Source: Gaertneriomyces semiglobifer (taxonomy: Eukaryota > Chytridiomycota > Chytridiomycetes > Spizellomycetales > Spizellomycetaceae). From it: a stretch of DNA of 64,000 bases. Below the pieces are notes generated by a model, which was not told where the DNA came from, did not search any database, and was given only the letters and a program-made list of their open reading frames with translations. Both the position numbers and the translations under genes were made by a program. This document shows positions 24,907 through 37,057 of the stretch, piece by piece. Numbering within the stretch: position 1 is the stretch's first letter; each line of letters begins with the position of its first letter. Location: the NCBI GenBank assembly GCA_025558075.1, contig JAHLKF010000003.1:124001-188000 (forward strand), read 5' to 3'.

Positions 24907-25729
24907 ATGGCTCTTGAAAGACTGGATCGTATTCTAGCTGGTAGCCAGGCAGTGTCGGGACTCGCATTTTCCGGTTTCACGCTGTTGCATTTGGCAGGTC
25001 ATGCGTCGTCCATTCTCAGCTTTTCTTTGGCCGACACAGCTTTATATGCTTTCAGAGAGATCTATCAAGACCCAATCGTTGAGCCGCTCCTGATTGGTGG
25101 CTGCTTGATTGCTCATATTACCGCCAGTGCTGGTAGGGTAGCTTTACGGTTTGTGCGAAAGAACGCTCGGGCGCAAAAGTCGGTCAAAGACGACGACGAC
25201 AGACGGGGAGACAGGAAACCCAAGGATGGCCACTCCCCAGCCTTCACGTTGGCATTACGGGAATTGAAGTTACATCGCCTCTCTGGATATGTGGTTGGAG
25301 TTGCGATCCTTGGACACATTTACGCGGCAAGGCTGGTTCCTCTGCGTGGTAAGTGACAGCTCGCTTCTTCCAACCGGATGATGGATGAATCCATTCATGC
25401 CCAACTATTTGCTAGTGCTCCCTGATCCTTCCATCATCGATTTGACGTTCATTACGTACGGACTTCAACAGTCGCCACTGCTATATTTCCCGTATTACAC
25501 GATCTTCAGTACCGCGGCTCTGTACCATACTCTTTACGGTATTCCACAAGCATTGTCTTTTCTAGGTTTATGGTCGCCAAAGAGGAAATTCAAACCTGGT
25601 AGATGGACCAAGGTCATGATGGCTTCTGCGGGGTTGATGATAGCTACAGTCATAGCGCTAGGAGGTCAATTCGAAGACATAGCGATCCCGCTGGCGTCGA
25701 AATGGGCATACCTTTCGGCTCAGATATAG
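24907..25729 (+). CDS. Mcp1-like (DUF1691) mitochondrial membrane protein
   Basis: Multi-pass protein of the Mcp1 family. Yeast Mcp1 is a mitochondrial outer-membrane protein whose overexpression rescues ERMES loss and which works with Vps13 in lipid transfer. Two exons (24907-25348, 25416-25729) give 251 residues. About five hydrophobic segments carry spaced histidines: GFTLLHLAGHASSIL, IGGCLIAHITASAG, LKLHRLSGYVVGVAILGH, TAALYHTLYGIPQAL, plus a C-terminal TM. The histidine pattern resembles the haem-type membrane fold of succinate dehydrogenase anchors. A charged insert DDDDRRGDRKPKDG separates segments 2 and 3. Family assignment rests on overall pattern. Confidence 0.8.
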
Positions 25730-26223
25730 TTAGTAATAGTATACTCATATCCCTTGATCCATTAATACGACACTCCTATTACTGTGGTTCGGCGAATGCC
25801 TGTAGTGTTCCCTGCCACATATTGCAATGGCGATGATAGAGCGCCTGAAAATGATTAGCCCTCGTATTCCAGAATAGGTATTCTCCGCTTGATATCAAAC
25901 CAGCAGAGAGCCGATTGTCTCGAAACCGTGCACTTCCTCGCTGAGACAAGCCGAAGCAGTGCAAGCATCATGCAAACCGTTCATGCTTACAGAAGCAACC
26001 GCCCACAACGTAACAGGTTCGATGCCGTCCAAAGCTCATCATGCATCAGTGTGTATTGGCGTTCCAGAATATCCTTCGATCAACTATTAGAATCACGTTC
26101 TTCTCTCGGATCAGCATTGGGGCGGTTTGACTGAAACCACTCATCACTCCTGTAGTGAACGCATCAAGCAAGTCAAAGTAACGAAGACAGTTGAGTTCAA
26201 GCTATATATTGAAAAGTAGGGAC
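25730..26223. other. Intergenic, convergent 3' regions
   Basis: About 490 nt between the stops of the Mcp1-like gene and RPS11. No gene recognised. Confidence 0.5.
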
Positions 26224-27195
26224 TTAGAACTTCTGGAAGGACTTGGCTCCCTTGACGACCTTCTTCTGAACCCGGAGGACGTTGAAACGGACAGTCTTGG
26301 ACAAAGGCCTACACGAAAAAACTTGGTCAGCAACGGGTAACCTGTGAATCCTGAAGTCGTGGCCGTCACCTACCTGCATTGACCCACAGTCACAACGTCA
26401 CCGACTTCCACACCGATGAAGCAAGGGGACATGTGGGCAGCCAAGTTCTTGTGCCTCTTCTCGTAACGGTTGTACTTGGGGATGTAGTGCAAGTACTCAC
26501 GACGGATGATGATAGTCCTCTCCATCTTGCCGACAGAGACGACGGAACCGGTCAAGATACGGCCACGGATGGAGACCTTGTCGGAGGTGAAGGGGCACTT
26601 CTTGTCGATGTAGTGACCCTCAATGGCCTCACGAGGAGTCTTGAAGCCAAGGCCAACATCCTTGTACCAGCGCTTAGCGGAGGGCTTCTTCTTGCCGAGA
26701 AGCTTGGCGTTCTGGAAGATTCCGACCTGGGTCTGGAAGGCCTTTTGGGTCTGCAAATGCACAAAGTTAGAAGTCGTGTTACTTCTTCACGTCAATGAGC
26801 TCCACCCCAATCACTGCTATCCCAGAAAGTCTCCAAAACAACATATAGTTCCTCTGCCCAACAACGAGCTAAATAACTTTGTCTTGAGATCCCGTAACCT
26901 CATAACTGGGCAACATTTGCACACGTCTCCGTGAACAGACTGCTCTTATAAACAACACTCTCAAATCCCTCCATCGTTCCGGTAAGAAAAATCCTACGCA
27001 ATCATTACGACCCCTTGATTGATTCATTGATGCTGGCACGTAACCCTTCCTGTGCGTTGCTCCACCCTCTCACTGACACTGAAACCTCCATGACCATTCG
27101 AAACCCCTCAATCGAGCCAAATCTTTTCCTCATTCTCTGCTTCGCTGCGTGTGGTTCACGACCCGTATACTGCGTCTACTGACCTGTTCAGCCAT
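26224..27195 (-). CDS. RPS11: 40S ribosomal protein S11 (uS17)
   Basis: Small-subunit ribosomal protein uS17. Exon 1 is 12 nt (27195-27184, MAEQ), followed by a 433-nt intron, exon 2 (26750-26374) and exon 3 (26308-26224), giving 157 residues. Conserved blocks are [75 protein letters not shown] and the uS17 core [22 protein letters not shown]. Codon bias is strong, as in GAPDH. A long first intron immediately after a few codons is shared with RPL14. The upstream region is shared with a divergent glycosyltransferase and contains CACGTG at 27300-27305. Confidence 0.97.
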
Positions 27196-27418
27196 GTTGA
27201 TCCTGGTCCTCTGGAATACGGAAAGGTGAGGGTCCAAAACTCCTTCGTTCGCAGAACTGCAAAGTCTCTCCGCACACGCCAGGCCAAAAAATGACAGGTC
27301 ACGTGTGCCTTGCTTATGTAATAGCGGTCTTTTGAGAACTGGCAGCGCGTTGCTCATCACTTTGCGTTTCCTCGTTCGCCAGCTATTATTTATTTTTTCC
27401 GCCCCAAGCGCTTTAAGG

Positions 27419-28552
27419 ATGAACGGCGCGGAATCACATGTATCATCACCCTGGATTGCGCTGATCCTATTGTGGTTGTCTCGCCGGCTGTTGTTGTTCC
27501 TCAAGCGAAATGCTCTGCGGCTCTTGACACTGCTGCTATCCGTGGGCCTCGTCATTCTGCTGCTCTGCTTTCCTAAGCAACCTCTTGGACATCCCGACAG
27601 TCCGCTACGACCTCCTGCTGCGTCCGATGATGTTGCGTGCACGTTCCAACAAGCGTTGTGGAATGCGCGGTACCATATTAAACCGCAACAACCATGTTCG
27701 GATTTGTTCCAACGCCATGTGGTCCCTTCAACAGTAATACAGGGCGCAGCTCACAACAATGAACTCCTCCATCCGGCGTTAAAAGGCACTTGTCTCTCCA
27801 AAAAGGATTGTCCTTTGGTGTGGGTCAGCATGGGATCTCGATGCTCCAAAGGTTTTACCCGACTGGCGACGACTGTGACGCGAGCCGGTATACCCTTCGC
27901 CATTATTGGATTTCCAGCACCTTGGAGAGGGTTTGGTTATCGCATAAGGATATACCATGACTATCTTCTCACCTTGCCGGATGATTCGCTTATTGTCATG
28001 TCAGATGGTGACGACGTGATGATGACCCGATGCAAGGCTGAGGACATAGTCAACGCGTACAATGAGCTGAACAAAACTATTGTATTCAACTCTGAATCAT
28101 GGTGCTGGCCTGATGGCCATCGTTGGTATGAATTTCCAGAGGTCCCGAAACCCCCATTGTCCAGTGGCGGAGTGCTCTCGACGTACCGCTACCTAAACGC
28201 GGGTGCAGTAATCGGCACCGCGGCAGCTCTGCGTCAGTTTCTGGCGGAGGCGTACACATTGGAGTCGAGTGACTGCGCTGATGATCAACGGGTACTTGCG
28301 GCGAATTTTCTAAATCATTATCATCGAAGCTCCTCGGCTGAAGACATGTCGGTGTCACTTGATTATTATCAGCGCTTGTTTATGACTTTGCAGGGGCACA
28401 CGCTCGCTGATTTTCAGGTTGATACTATCCGGGGATCTGTGCGTAACCGTCTCATCAACAGTTCACCATGCATTCTGCATCAGAACGGGTGGAAAGGTGA
28501 CAGTAAGGTTCTAGAAGAAGTAGCTTCTTTGTTGAAGGTTGACGAATGGTAA
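27419..28552 (+). CDS. Lysyl-hydroxylase-type glycosyltransferase, type II membrane protein
   Basis: Predicted Golgi/ER glycosyltransferase resembling the glycosyltransferase domain of procollagen lysyl hydroxylases (PLOD). Single exon, 377 residues from the ATG at 27419. A signal anchor is visible (LRLLTLLLSVGLVILLLCF, about residues 38-56), so the catalytic domain faces the lumen. The conserved core includes RGFGYRIRIYHDYLLTLPDD, IVMSDGDDVMMT with the metal-binding acidic triad, TIVFNSESWCWPD, YRYLNAGAVIGTA and SSDCADDQRVL. No hydroxylase (2OG-oxygenase) domain follows, so this is a stand-alone transferase. The acceptor is unknown, since fungi lack canonical collagen. Confidence 0.82.
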   Translation: MNGAESHVSSPWIALILLWLSRRLLLFLKRNALRLLTLLLSVGLVILLLCFPKQPLGHPDSPLRPPAASDDVACTFQQALWNARYHIKPQQPCSDLFQRHVVPSTVIQGAAHNNELLHPALKGTCLSKKDCPLVWVSMGSRCSKGFTRLATTVTRAGIPFAIIGFPAPWRGFGYRIRIYHDYLLTLPDDSLIVMSDGDDVMMTRCKAEDIVNAYNELNKTIVFNSESWCWPDGHRWYEFPEVPKPPLSSGGVLSTYRYLNAGAVIGTAAALRQFLAEAYTLESSDCADDQRVLAANFLNHYHRSSSAEDMSVSLDYYQRLFMTLQGHTLADFQVDTIRGSVRNRLINSSPCILHQNGWKGDSKVLEEVASLLKVDEW

Positions 28553-28596
28553 CGATAGTGATTGCATATATGTATTATGAAATAGTTGCTATTATA

Positions 28597-31471
28597 CTAG
28601 AATACTCGAAGAGATTGCGTGGAACGGAACGTCTCGATGTCGTGAGACCCTTCTTCCTCTAATACCGTCTCCGGTGGGTTCACGGTTAACTTGAAACCCA
28701 TAGCGGGGCGCGATATTCGTCTGCTTGCGCCCACGCTCGGTACAGCACCAGGAACAAAGTCTTTGATTTCTGGTGCCTCAATGACTTTTAAGTCGGACTC
28801 GCGTGGTAGTAGTGTAGCCAATTCGTTCAGTCTTTCGAACTCGTCGTTTAGCGTTGTGGACATTTCGGTGAGCAAGCGGTTCCGCAGTCGCATCGCTGAT
28901 ATAGCCTCCATCTCTCGCTCTACATCTCGTCGGTCGAGCTTCGCATGCATCCTCTCAAATTCTAGTCGGACTTTGCGCTCTGACTGCAACGATTGCCGGA
29001 CATCGTGCAAAGCTGCTTCTACGCTCTCACGGTTGGCCGATTCCGTAGCAAGCGCCTTTTTGGTGGCCGCCAAATCCGCGTCCAACTTATCAACCAGCTT
29101 TTGAAGTCTTTTGGATAGCGTATCAAGGCGGGTAACTTCCTCGTTGGCTGTATAGGACTCTTTGCTCAACTTGGCAATCTGCGAGTCTTTCTCTTCAATA
29201 ACTCTCATGTGTTCTTCCTCTGTATTATCAATTACGGCGGTAAGTTCATCTACTTTAACAAGCACCGACTCCAGATGCGTTTTGATATCGTGCTTCTCCG
29301 TGATAACCTCTTCTAACTGCGTATGCATACTCTCGTTCTTTAAACGTATCTCAATATTTTCCGCACGGGTCTGCGCCTCCATTGCTTCAATCTTCTGCTG
29401 GCGCTCCTCTAGCGCTTGTTGCCGCTCAATCATCTCATGGTTAACAGAGACGGTAGATGCGTGTCTCTGCTGAAGTTCGTTATTCAGCGCCAGCAAGTTT
29501 TCCTGCTCTTTGCGCGCTTCGTCCAACGACTTCCGGAGTGATACATCAATCGACTCAGCCTGCGCTTTGTACATAGAGAACTCGCGCGTGACATCTTCAA
29601 GCTCCTGCTCTCTTTGCATGAGCTCCGCCCTCGTTGCCTTGAACTTTTCCGTGACCTGGCGCTTATCAGCAGCTAGAGTATTCTTCGCTTGATTAAGCTT
29701 CTCTATCTGCTCGGCCAGCAAAACATTCTTCTCGTCCGCCTGTCTTCGCACTTGGACCATTTCAAAGTTCAACATATTGACGTTGGCAGTTTCCCGATCC
29801 AAGGCTATTTGTAAGTCGGTGACTTGGAAAACGAGTTGATCTTTGTGTTGCTGCAAGGCTGCGATAGCTTGCGCATCTTCAGCTCGCAAGGTAGAGAGCT
29901 CATCTATACGAATCTCTCGCTGTTTCGCTTCTTTCTCGAATTTCTGCGTTGACGTCCGGAAGTTAGCTTCAATCTGATCTCGCGCTTTCGTCATCTCCTG
30001 TAATGCTCGGGTAAGCTGTTCATTCTCTGCTTTGTATTGAGTCACATTTGCGGTCAGTTTATCTCTCTCCTCAATGATAGTGCTAAGCTTAGTTTCCAGG
30101 TCAGTCACTCTGTTGGTGAGCTCATACTTGGAGTCCTCGTGAATGCGGCCCATGTCGCGAAGCTCTTGCTCGAGTTGTAAATTCTGCATGTTCGATATTT
30201 CATACGCATGTTGAAGGCCCCTCGTCTCCTTCACAGCTTTATCAAGTTCGGCGGCGAGCCTGATGTTCTGTTCTTCCGAAGACCGCTTGGCCTCGCCCGT
30301 GGCGTTGAATTGAGACACCAATTCTTGAAGCTCCAGTTCCAATTCACGTGTGCGGTTTTGCGATAACGTCAACTCCTTTGCTGTTGCCTCATATTCTCGC
30401 GCTACCTTATCTAGGTTCTTCTGTAATACTTCATTTCGGTCATGGGTGGCATCAGTACCCTGTTTAGCTTCAAGGCGCAATTTGGTCATAGTTTCATTCA
30501 TTTGCAGAAACTCTTTGAATGACTCGTGGAGCTTTTCTTGCATCTCTTTAACAATCCCCTCAGTGTCCGCAATCTTTTCATCCTTCTGCGTGACCACAGA
30601 ATGTAGTGCGCCTATTTCTTCACATAACTACAACGATGCGTCATTACACTTCGAGTCAAGCAAACAATTCACAGCGTCAATGTCTTCTTACTTTACGCTT
30701 TTCGCCTTCCGAGCTGATGATGAAAGCTAATAGAGCAGAAACTTGAACCTTGAGCGCGCGCACGTCCGCTTGTAGACGAGCGCTTTCCGCCGCCTGCCAT
30801 TCTTCCGCATAAACGTAATAGTTGACTGCTTTCTTCAACGCGGCGCGAAGCTTCTCGACATCGTCCTGCTCATTCTTCTCAGCCACCATACGATCGTAGA
30901 GTTGCTCACGCAAATTCCTGATTTCCTTTTGATTTGCTTCCAAGTTTTTCCTATACACAGTTCCGGAGAATAGATAGGCAGATTCGATGCCAACGCCACG
31001 TGGACCTTGATGTGCATGACGCTTGTTCGCTGGATCTTCTGCACGCGCATGGGCAAGCTGTCGGTGAAAGGCCCACCGCTGGCCGTCTATCTTTTGCGCC
31101 ACATCTGACTTCTGTTCGATTCTAGGCTTTGTTGGGTCCAGCACTACGCGAAAGTAAGGAGGTTCCGTAAGAGACTGAGCATCCTGAATTTCGTCAATGA
31201 GGTAAACCGACTCTAGTTGAAAGGGTTCCGAGTCTTTGCCGAGGCAGTGGTCGAAGGTGCTGAGCAGCGTCTCCTGACATTTCTTACACACTGAAAGCGA
31301 GACGGCGGCAGAAGAACCGCTCTGCACCTCGATCGAAGAAGAGGAATGGCGAGAACTGGTCACTTCGTGGTCATTACTGCACGACACATTCAGTCGTTTT
31401 CCATCACAGGAAAGAGTACGCTTGTGAATTGGTGGTAACGAGTGCGGTGCCCGTCTCAACGTAGTCGACAT
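28597..31471 (-). CDS. Long coiled-coil protein
   Basis: Not assigned to a family. Two exons (31471-30692, 30627-28597) joined at GEKRK/LCEEIGALHS give 936 residues. The N-terminal 260 residues contain a non-helical domain with a CKKC pair, FRVVLDPTKPRIEQK and GQRWAFHRQLAHARAEDP. The rest is an almost continuous heptad coiled coil rich in Glu, Lys, Arg and Gln (for example TKLRLEAKQGTDATHDRN). The C-terminal 50 residues are Pro/Val-rich. The plan suits a structural or cytoskeletal (possibly flagellar) scaffold, but this is inference. Convergent with the glycosyltransferase, with only 44 nt between the stops. Confidence 0.8.
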
Positions 31472-31540
31472 AGTGATTCTGGCAGACCATGGCGAATTTA
31501 CTCCAAGGCCGCCTCAGACTCATTGTTTGCAAATAGCTCA

Positions 31541-31750
31541 TCAATATTCTCCGGTCGACCCGCATATAATTTCACATGAGTTGCGTGGTGCAAATGGCAT
31601 TTCCCCCGGCCTGTCGAGCTTTTCATCTAATATTTGAGGAATGTGGTTCCCGGCATCTAACCATCTCCTGAATGAAAGTCTTGAAGCCTTGAGTTGATCT
31701 TCGATCTCATGTAACTTCAGCAACCCAACGTCGCGCGGGACGGGCCGCAT
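31541..31750 (-). CDS. Possible small protein, unknown
   Basis: A minus-strand frame encodes about 69 residues from an ATG at 31750 (MRPVPRDVGLLKLHEIEDQ, later SFRRWLDAGNHIPQILDEK) with an amphipathic helical look and a clear stop. It sits between the coiled-coil gene and the divergent ABHD12-like gene. The residues look more protein-like than other short frames here, but I recognise no family and cannot tell whether an upstream exon exists. Confidence 0.35.
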   Translation of the reverse strand: MRPVPRDVGLLKLHEIEDQLKASRLSFRRWLDAGNHIPQILDEKLDRPGEMPFAPRNSCEIICGSTGEY

Positions 31751-31814
31751 ATCGGAAAGCAAGTTACACCTAGCATTATACAGCTAAGCTAACCAAACAA
31801 TCACTACCTCCACC

Positions 31815-33268
31815 ATGCGGGAGTTTCTTCTTCCAGCTCCCAGGGAGCGGAGCTTGTGTAGTCGACTCGCCCGTGCTGGGGTTTGCGCCCTTTTGTTTTG
31901 GCTGGTACAGCATTTGTGATCTGCCATTCGCTGCCAACACAGAGCTTACTTCCTTTATGATTCCCAGGTCGCTCTCATCGCCTTGGTGTCGTTCCCATTC
32001 CTCCAGTCCCCTTTAGTGTACCTTAACTGGGTGAGAATCCCTCTAGGTGTTGACTGGACTACTGGGGGAGAGGAATTCGGTTTTCGAGGTTGGCACAGAT
32101 GTTTCTAGCTGGAATTTGATGAATGCTTACTATTCACCACAGCTGGCACCCTTCGCAGTTTCAAAGTGGTTACCCCAGATAATGTCACCTTGGGTATGTT
32201 CCATGGCTGGTTTAAAGAGTGAAGCAGGGTGCTGATGTTTCTCCACTCTTAGGAGGTTGGCACATATTACCACGCGGCCATGCACCCACAGTGCTCACCA
32301 CCGACGGTGTTCACAAGTTGGATCTAGAAAGTGCCTCTGATCGCAATGAGCGATTTGATTTGGGGCTCAAGAATGCCAAGCGAGTCTTTTTGTACTTCCA
32401 TGGGAATGCTGGCAGTAGGGCAACTTTCATGCGCACCGACTTTTACAAGGTGAGATCGCGAGCTGTCGCCACTATCATCATTATAGCTAAGTACCTCCTC
32501 TGCCAGATGGTGCAACAAACTGAGTCGCACGTGGTGGCAATTGATTATCGCGGTTTCGCTGATTCAGACCCGGTATGGCCCACTGAAGCGGGGGTGAGAC
32601 TGGACGCTCTCACTGCATTCGACTGGATTACTTCGCACGGAGTAGACCCGTCCAAAATTATCCTTGTGGGACACTCGCTGGGCACAGGCATCGCAACTTA
32701 TCTTGCCCACACCCTCACCGAATCGCGTGGTATCACAGGTGGAGGACTGCTCCTTTTTGCAGCATATGCGTCTATACCGGATGCCGCATTGGGATACCCC
32801 ATGATCCCACTACTCGCACCGTTCAGGCATCATCCATCAATTGCGGAGAAAGTGAAGCAGCTTGTCGCTGAGCGTTGGGAGTCATTTCGCAACATCCGTA
32901 CTATCTCGGACTGGCCGGTTTTGATTGTACATGGCAGCAAGGATTATGAGATTCTCCCCTGGCAAGCGCGGTCGCTATTTATCGCCGCCACAAGCGAAAG
33001 GCTGAGACGCGAAACGGATGAGCCGGAAGAGACGGCCTCAGCGCTCACAGCGCCGGATCATCCGAAGGGTATTCGAAAGTACAACGGGTACCAGACTCGG
33101 TCCCTTCCTGGTAACGAAGGATGGCTTTGGATGTCTGAAACGGCAGACAATGGTCGGGTCGGGGACGTATGGTACCTCGAAGTGAAGCACGCTGGCCATA
33201 ACGATCTTGCCAAATTCCAAGTTGTTACGGACAGCATTGAGGCATGGACGTCAGCGCACGGTCTGTAA
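31815..33268 (+). CDS. ABHD12-like serine hydrolase (lysophospholipase)
   Basis: Alpha/beta hydrolase of the ABHD12 type (monoacylglycerol or lysophosphatidylserine lipase). Five exons (31815-31904, 31968-32088, 32143-32193, 32253-32449, 32507-33268) give 406 residues. The N-terminus has two hydrophobic stretches (LARAGVCALLFWL and VALIALVSFPFLQSPLVYL), a likely membrane anchor. The lid region reads FKVVTPDNVTLGGWHILPRG. The oxyanion FLYFHGNAGSR, the nucleophile GHSLGTG, the acid VLIVHGSKDYEI and the His KHAGHNDLAK complete the triad. The first joins are inferred from phase and match fungal ABHD12 proteins (PLGVDWTTGGEEFGF). Confidence 0.85.
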
Positions 33269-33337
33269 CATTAACTTGGTAGGTCCTCAGTTTGTATAGT
33301 GCACTCATAGATAAGTAGCTTTACATAGATGCACCTC

Positions 33338-34341
33338 TTAATCTACTTTCAACGTTGAGGGCTTCTTCGGCGGCTCGCGTTTTTCCAATATCTTGTCAAC
33401 AACTCCATACTTCAAGGCAGCTTCTGGAGTCATGAAGTGATCACGTTCCATTGCCCTTTCTAAGTACATCAAATTGAAGTGAGCATTAGCAAGAAGGCTT
33501 TTAAAACGAATGTGGAGACCTACCAATCCATTCCAACGGCTGTTTGGTATGCTTGTGATAGATCTTGTTCAGTCTTTCTCTAATCTCGAGGATCTCTTTG
33601 GCATGGATCGCGATATCAGAGGCTTGCCCAGCGGCGCCACCGCTGAGAAAATGAGCTCTTAATGATCCACTCAAACGACAGCACCCATCACATAGGAGCC
33701 ATACCTTGGCTGGTGTATCATCACTCTGCCGTTAGGGAGAATCGATCTTTGGCCGGGCTCACCAGCGGCAAGCAACAAGGATCCCATTGATGCCGCCTGA
33801 CCAAGGCATACCGTCGCGACCGGCGATTGGATGTATTGCATCTGGAAGTGACGTGAGAAAGGCTGTCCAGGTTCGTCATAAATTGTTAGCACCCACGGTA
33901 TCGTAAATCGCCATCCCAGCCGTGACACTTCCACCCGGCGAATTGATGTAGAAATTGATCGGCTTCTCCGGATTTTCTGCCTCCAGAAAAAGCAATTGGG
34001 CAACGATCACGGCAGCAACCGCATCATGGACCTCTCCATTTAGCATGACGATGCGCTCTTTCAAAAGCCGGGAGAAGATATCAAATACGCGCTCGCCGCG
34101 AGGCTAGTGAAATGAAAGTAAGTAGAACACCGGGGCCAGAGCGAATCCTCGGTCTCACCGATGACTCTATAACATATGGGATACCGAGGGAGGTGATTGG
34201 TGTCGACGAGGAACTGGGCGAGCTGCTCCAAGTTAAGTGGCGAGTTCCTACAGCGACAACCGCAGGTCGCCTTTGAATCGCTCGACTTGCCAGCCGGCAG
34301 CCTGCGCAGGAAGTTGCTATCGCTGATCTCCACGACAACAT
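33338..34341 (-). CDS. CLPP: Mitochondrial ClpP protease subunit
   Basis: Proteolytic chamber of the mitochondrial ClpXP protease. Five exons (34341-34159, 34103-33897, 33841-33705, 33642-33524, 33459-33338) give 255 residues. The first 40 residues are Arg/Ser-rich without acids, a matrix targeting peptide ([20 protein letters not shown]). The core includes [42 protein letters not shown], the catalytic Ser in [10 protein letters not shown] and the catalytic His in [17 protein letters not shown]; the conserved [15 protein letters not shown] follows. Baker's yeast lacks ClpP, while chytrids and some other fungi keep it, which agrees with an early-diverging host. Confidence 0.95.
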
Positions 34342-34535
34342 GTTTGCTATTGGTCGTTTTTGGTGTTGGTGATGGTCAAGCGACAAGTTAAACGACAGTG
34401 AGTTGACTAGCTGCTCATCTGTAATCAATAACGCGTCGTCGCGGTTGGGAAGCGTTCGAACTTGAACTGAGAATGCCGCAGTTAAGCGAGGGTATTGCAG
34501 GACACTGCCTGATATTACATTCAAATACTTCATTA

Positions 34536-36808
34536 TTAAGTTGAACCATTCGCATTTATCTGCTTAACCTCATCCAGAAGCTGCCGCAACCTCTCCTCCA
34601 CCTCCGCCAAGCGCAGTTTACCGTCATGGGCTTTGTCACTCTGTGTCGTGTCATGCCGCATCTCGTCCTCCCAGGCTTCTTCCTCTTTCTCCTCATCTTC
34701 TCGCGCTGGACCACCCAAGGCTCCAGGCCATATGGTTTCCACAGTAGCAATAATGCAATTGGCAGGAAGACAAACAGTCACCCAAGTAATGCGGCGAAAT
34801 GACTCCCACATACGCCGAGGCAATACCAGGTGCGCAACTGGAAAGATAGTCACCTCCAGAATGTTGGTGGGTGGCACCAGCGGCCAGTCCGTTGGTTGCA
34901 AGTAAAATGCTAGGACCTATAGCACACCTGTAAGCTTTGACTGACAACCCATGGATAACACCTGCCATTTTCCAGTACCTTCAAGGTAAATTGCGCAACA
35001 TGCTGTTGGGTAGCAGCCTCAACGACGTTACTATAGCTCTGATTTAGAAATGCGATGACTGATGTGAAGGGTTAACTACAGGTCAAGGACAACATTAAAG
35101 TCCATATGGAACTTACGCATATTGAGCATGATTGTGGTTGCCAGGATCATGAAAAATATGAGTAGAGGTGGTCCCAGGTTGGGATGCATATCTTCTGCTT
35201 CATCGAATGCCGGACTCCTAAAAGCGAGAAGTGCGTGTTAACGTTGGGACCGGGATGCACTAACCGATTACGTTCAAGAGACGCACTGCAAAAAGGACTT
35301 TGCTAGCAGATAGGCGCCAGCGACAAACCCGGGGTCTTCCGAAGGGGACTTGCGGGAAAGCCCGGCGAACGCCTAACCATGTTCTTATAAGGAGGTGGAA
35401 GTAGAGAAAACGACCTCAACCAGGGCACGTACCTGAATGAATCCAATAAAAACAAATGCAAACATCACGAAGAACAACGCCGTGTCCCTAATCATCGCCC
35501 TAATAATGACAACCATTTCTCCAAAATATCGCAAACCGGAAAACACATGAATACACCTCATCCATAGGAATACTGCATTACACGCCAATAGGTCATACGC
35601 CATATCGGTGGACCCGTGCATCACATCATCATTGCCCTCATAAATGCCAGCCACCCGAAAGCCAAATGATACGCCGAAGAACATAAGAGCCATAAGATCG
35701 AGGGAGTTGAACAACGTGAGAAAGTAAATTCCAGAGCCCTGAGAGATAAACTGCGGAACGGTATGTTGGCATTAACTTGCTCGCCGCAGGACCCTTTCAA
35801 CACTCTCTCACCTGCTGAAATTCGGATATCGCAAATCCGAGAACAAGCACCCACAAGATTATTTCCATCGGACCAGGGATTGCGGTGCGATCGTTGACGA
35901 CAATCGTGTACACGATGAGTAAGATCAGGTAAAAGATAGTTTCCGAAGCATACTGATAAAGTGGGATCCGTAGTCTTCCGACTGGGAGGGCCGCAAACCC
36001 AGTCTTAACCTCTAAAGAGGCATTAGGACTTCGGGTGAACATGTCACAGCGAGCGCTTACTTACGGCTAGGCCACATGTACGCCTGAGCGTAATCACCGT
36101 TGCGCTCCAGCGCCTGGTCCTGAATATGCTCTGACACGAGCTTTAGAACTGCCACCATGGATTTAACAGTCAACATCACTTACTAGGAGCTGGCACAATC
36201 TGACCACGCCATATGTACTGAACACACTGCTGGACAGTCGTGTCGTTGATGAATATGACCGCGTCAGATTCAACTGCTACTTCCAATGCTGTGCCGCATG
36301 AGCGTCATCAGTCTGAAACCCAAAGAGGGGTCATATTCTGAGACATACCACTCTCAATTCCATGTCCGCCTTTCAAACTTTTGAAGTTCGATGTGAGCAA
36401 GTCGACGAAGAGCTCCTCTAACCCATCCTTTCCGCTCGATGCGAAGCTTTGTACAAGACGTACTGCCGCGATTTGACAAAATAGAGCCCGACTATTCAAA
36501 ATATCTGCGCGGTGCAAGCTATTCTCTGCTTTGCAACTCAATAAGCGATAGGCAGCCAAGCAACCATAAACGCAGCTTTTCTTTCCCAGTTCTCGAAGTG
36601 CGGTTATGTCATCTGCGTGCAGATATGTGTTTCGGTCGGATATATGAGACGGTTTCACTGGTTGCCTGATACGATCCAATGACAAGCGGATAATGTAATT
36701 CATGCATTCGTCTGCTCTTGATGTGCGACTCAGCTCTTCCCCAGATACAGTTGTCGAAAGGCTGCGCACCAAAGGAACATTCTCATCGGCGGTGAAATCA
36801 GGTGTCAT
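34536..36808 (-). CDS. TRP cation channel, YVC1 type
   Basis: Vacuolar/lysosomal calcium-releasing channel of the fungal TRPY family. At least seven exons. The cytosolic N-terminus contains the linker segments ALRELGKKSCVYGCLAAYRL and, across intron 1, ALEVAVESDAVIFI with VVQ-like TTVQQCVQYIWRGQIV, as in Yvc1. TM segments follow: YASETIFYLILLIVYTIVV, MEIILWVLVLGFAI, LDLMALMFFGVSFGFRVAGI, LACNAVFLWMRCIHVFSGLR and TALFFVMFAFVFIGFIQVR (S5), then the pore region and S6 (PPLLIFFMILATTIMLN). The C-terminus restarts YLQPTDWPLVPPTNILE and ends in an acidic coiled coil (LRLAEVEERLRQLLDEVK). The start ATG at 36808 is the likeliest. Pore exon boundaries around 35100-35400 are uncertain. Confidence 0.85.
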
Positions 36809-37057
36809 TGCTGCTTGGACCTTTCCCAACCAAACTGTTCTTAAGAATATTGCGCAAAACGGACATTGTCTGCGTCTGAAGTAAAAGGTAGACGACGTCA
36901 AGATCAACCAAGCCGCGCGTGAATTTGTTTTTGATGTTATCATCATCATAACCTGGCGCGAAGTCAGACGCGAAAGTACACCTCCCATTGATCTATCCCA
37001 CAACCCACACGCTACAAATACAAAAGTAAAATAATCATAGAAGAATATAACCGCCCT

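Noticed and set aside
28691..30730. Several plus-strand Ser-rich frames across the coiled-coil gene
   Set aside because: Antisense shadows of a Glu/Lys-rich heptad-repeat protein.
31970..32060. A 16-nt intron in the ABHD12-like gene (GTGAG...CTAG)
   Set aside because: Too short for a spliceosomal intron; reading through gives a family-like segment ending EEFGF before a normal intron.
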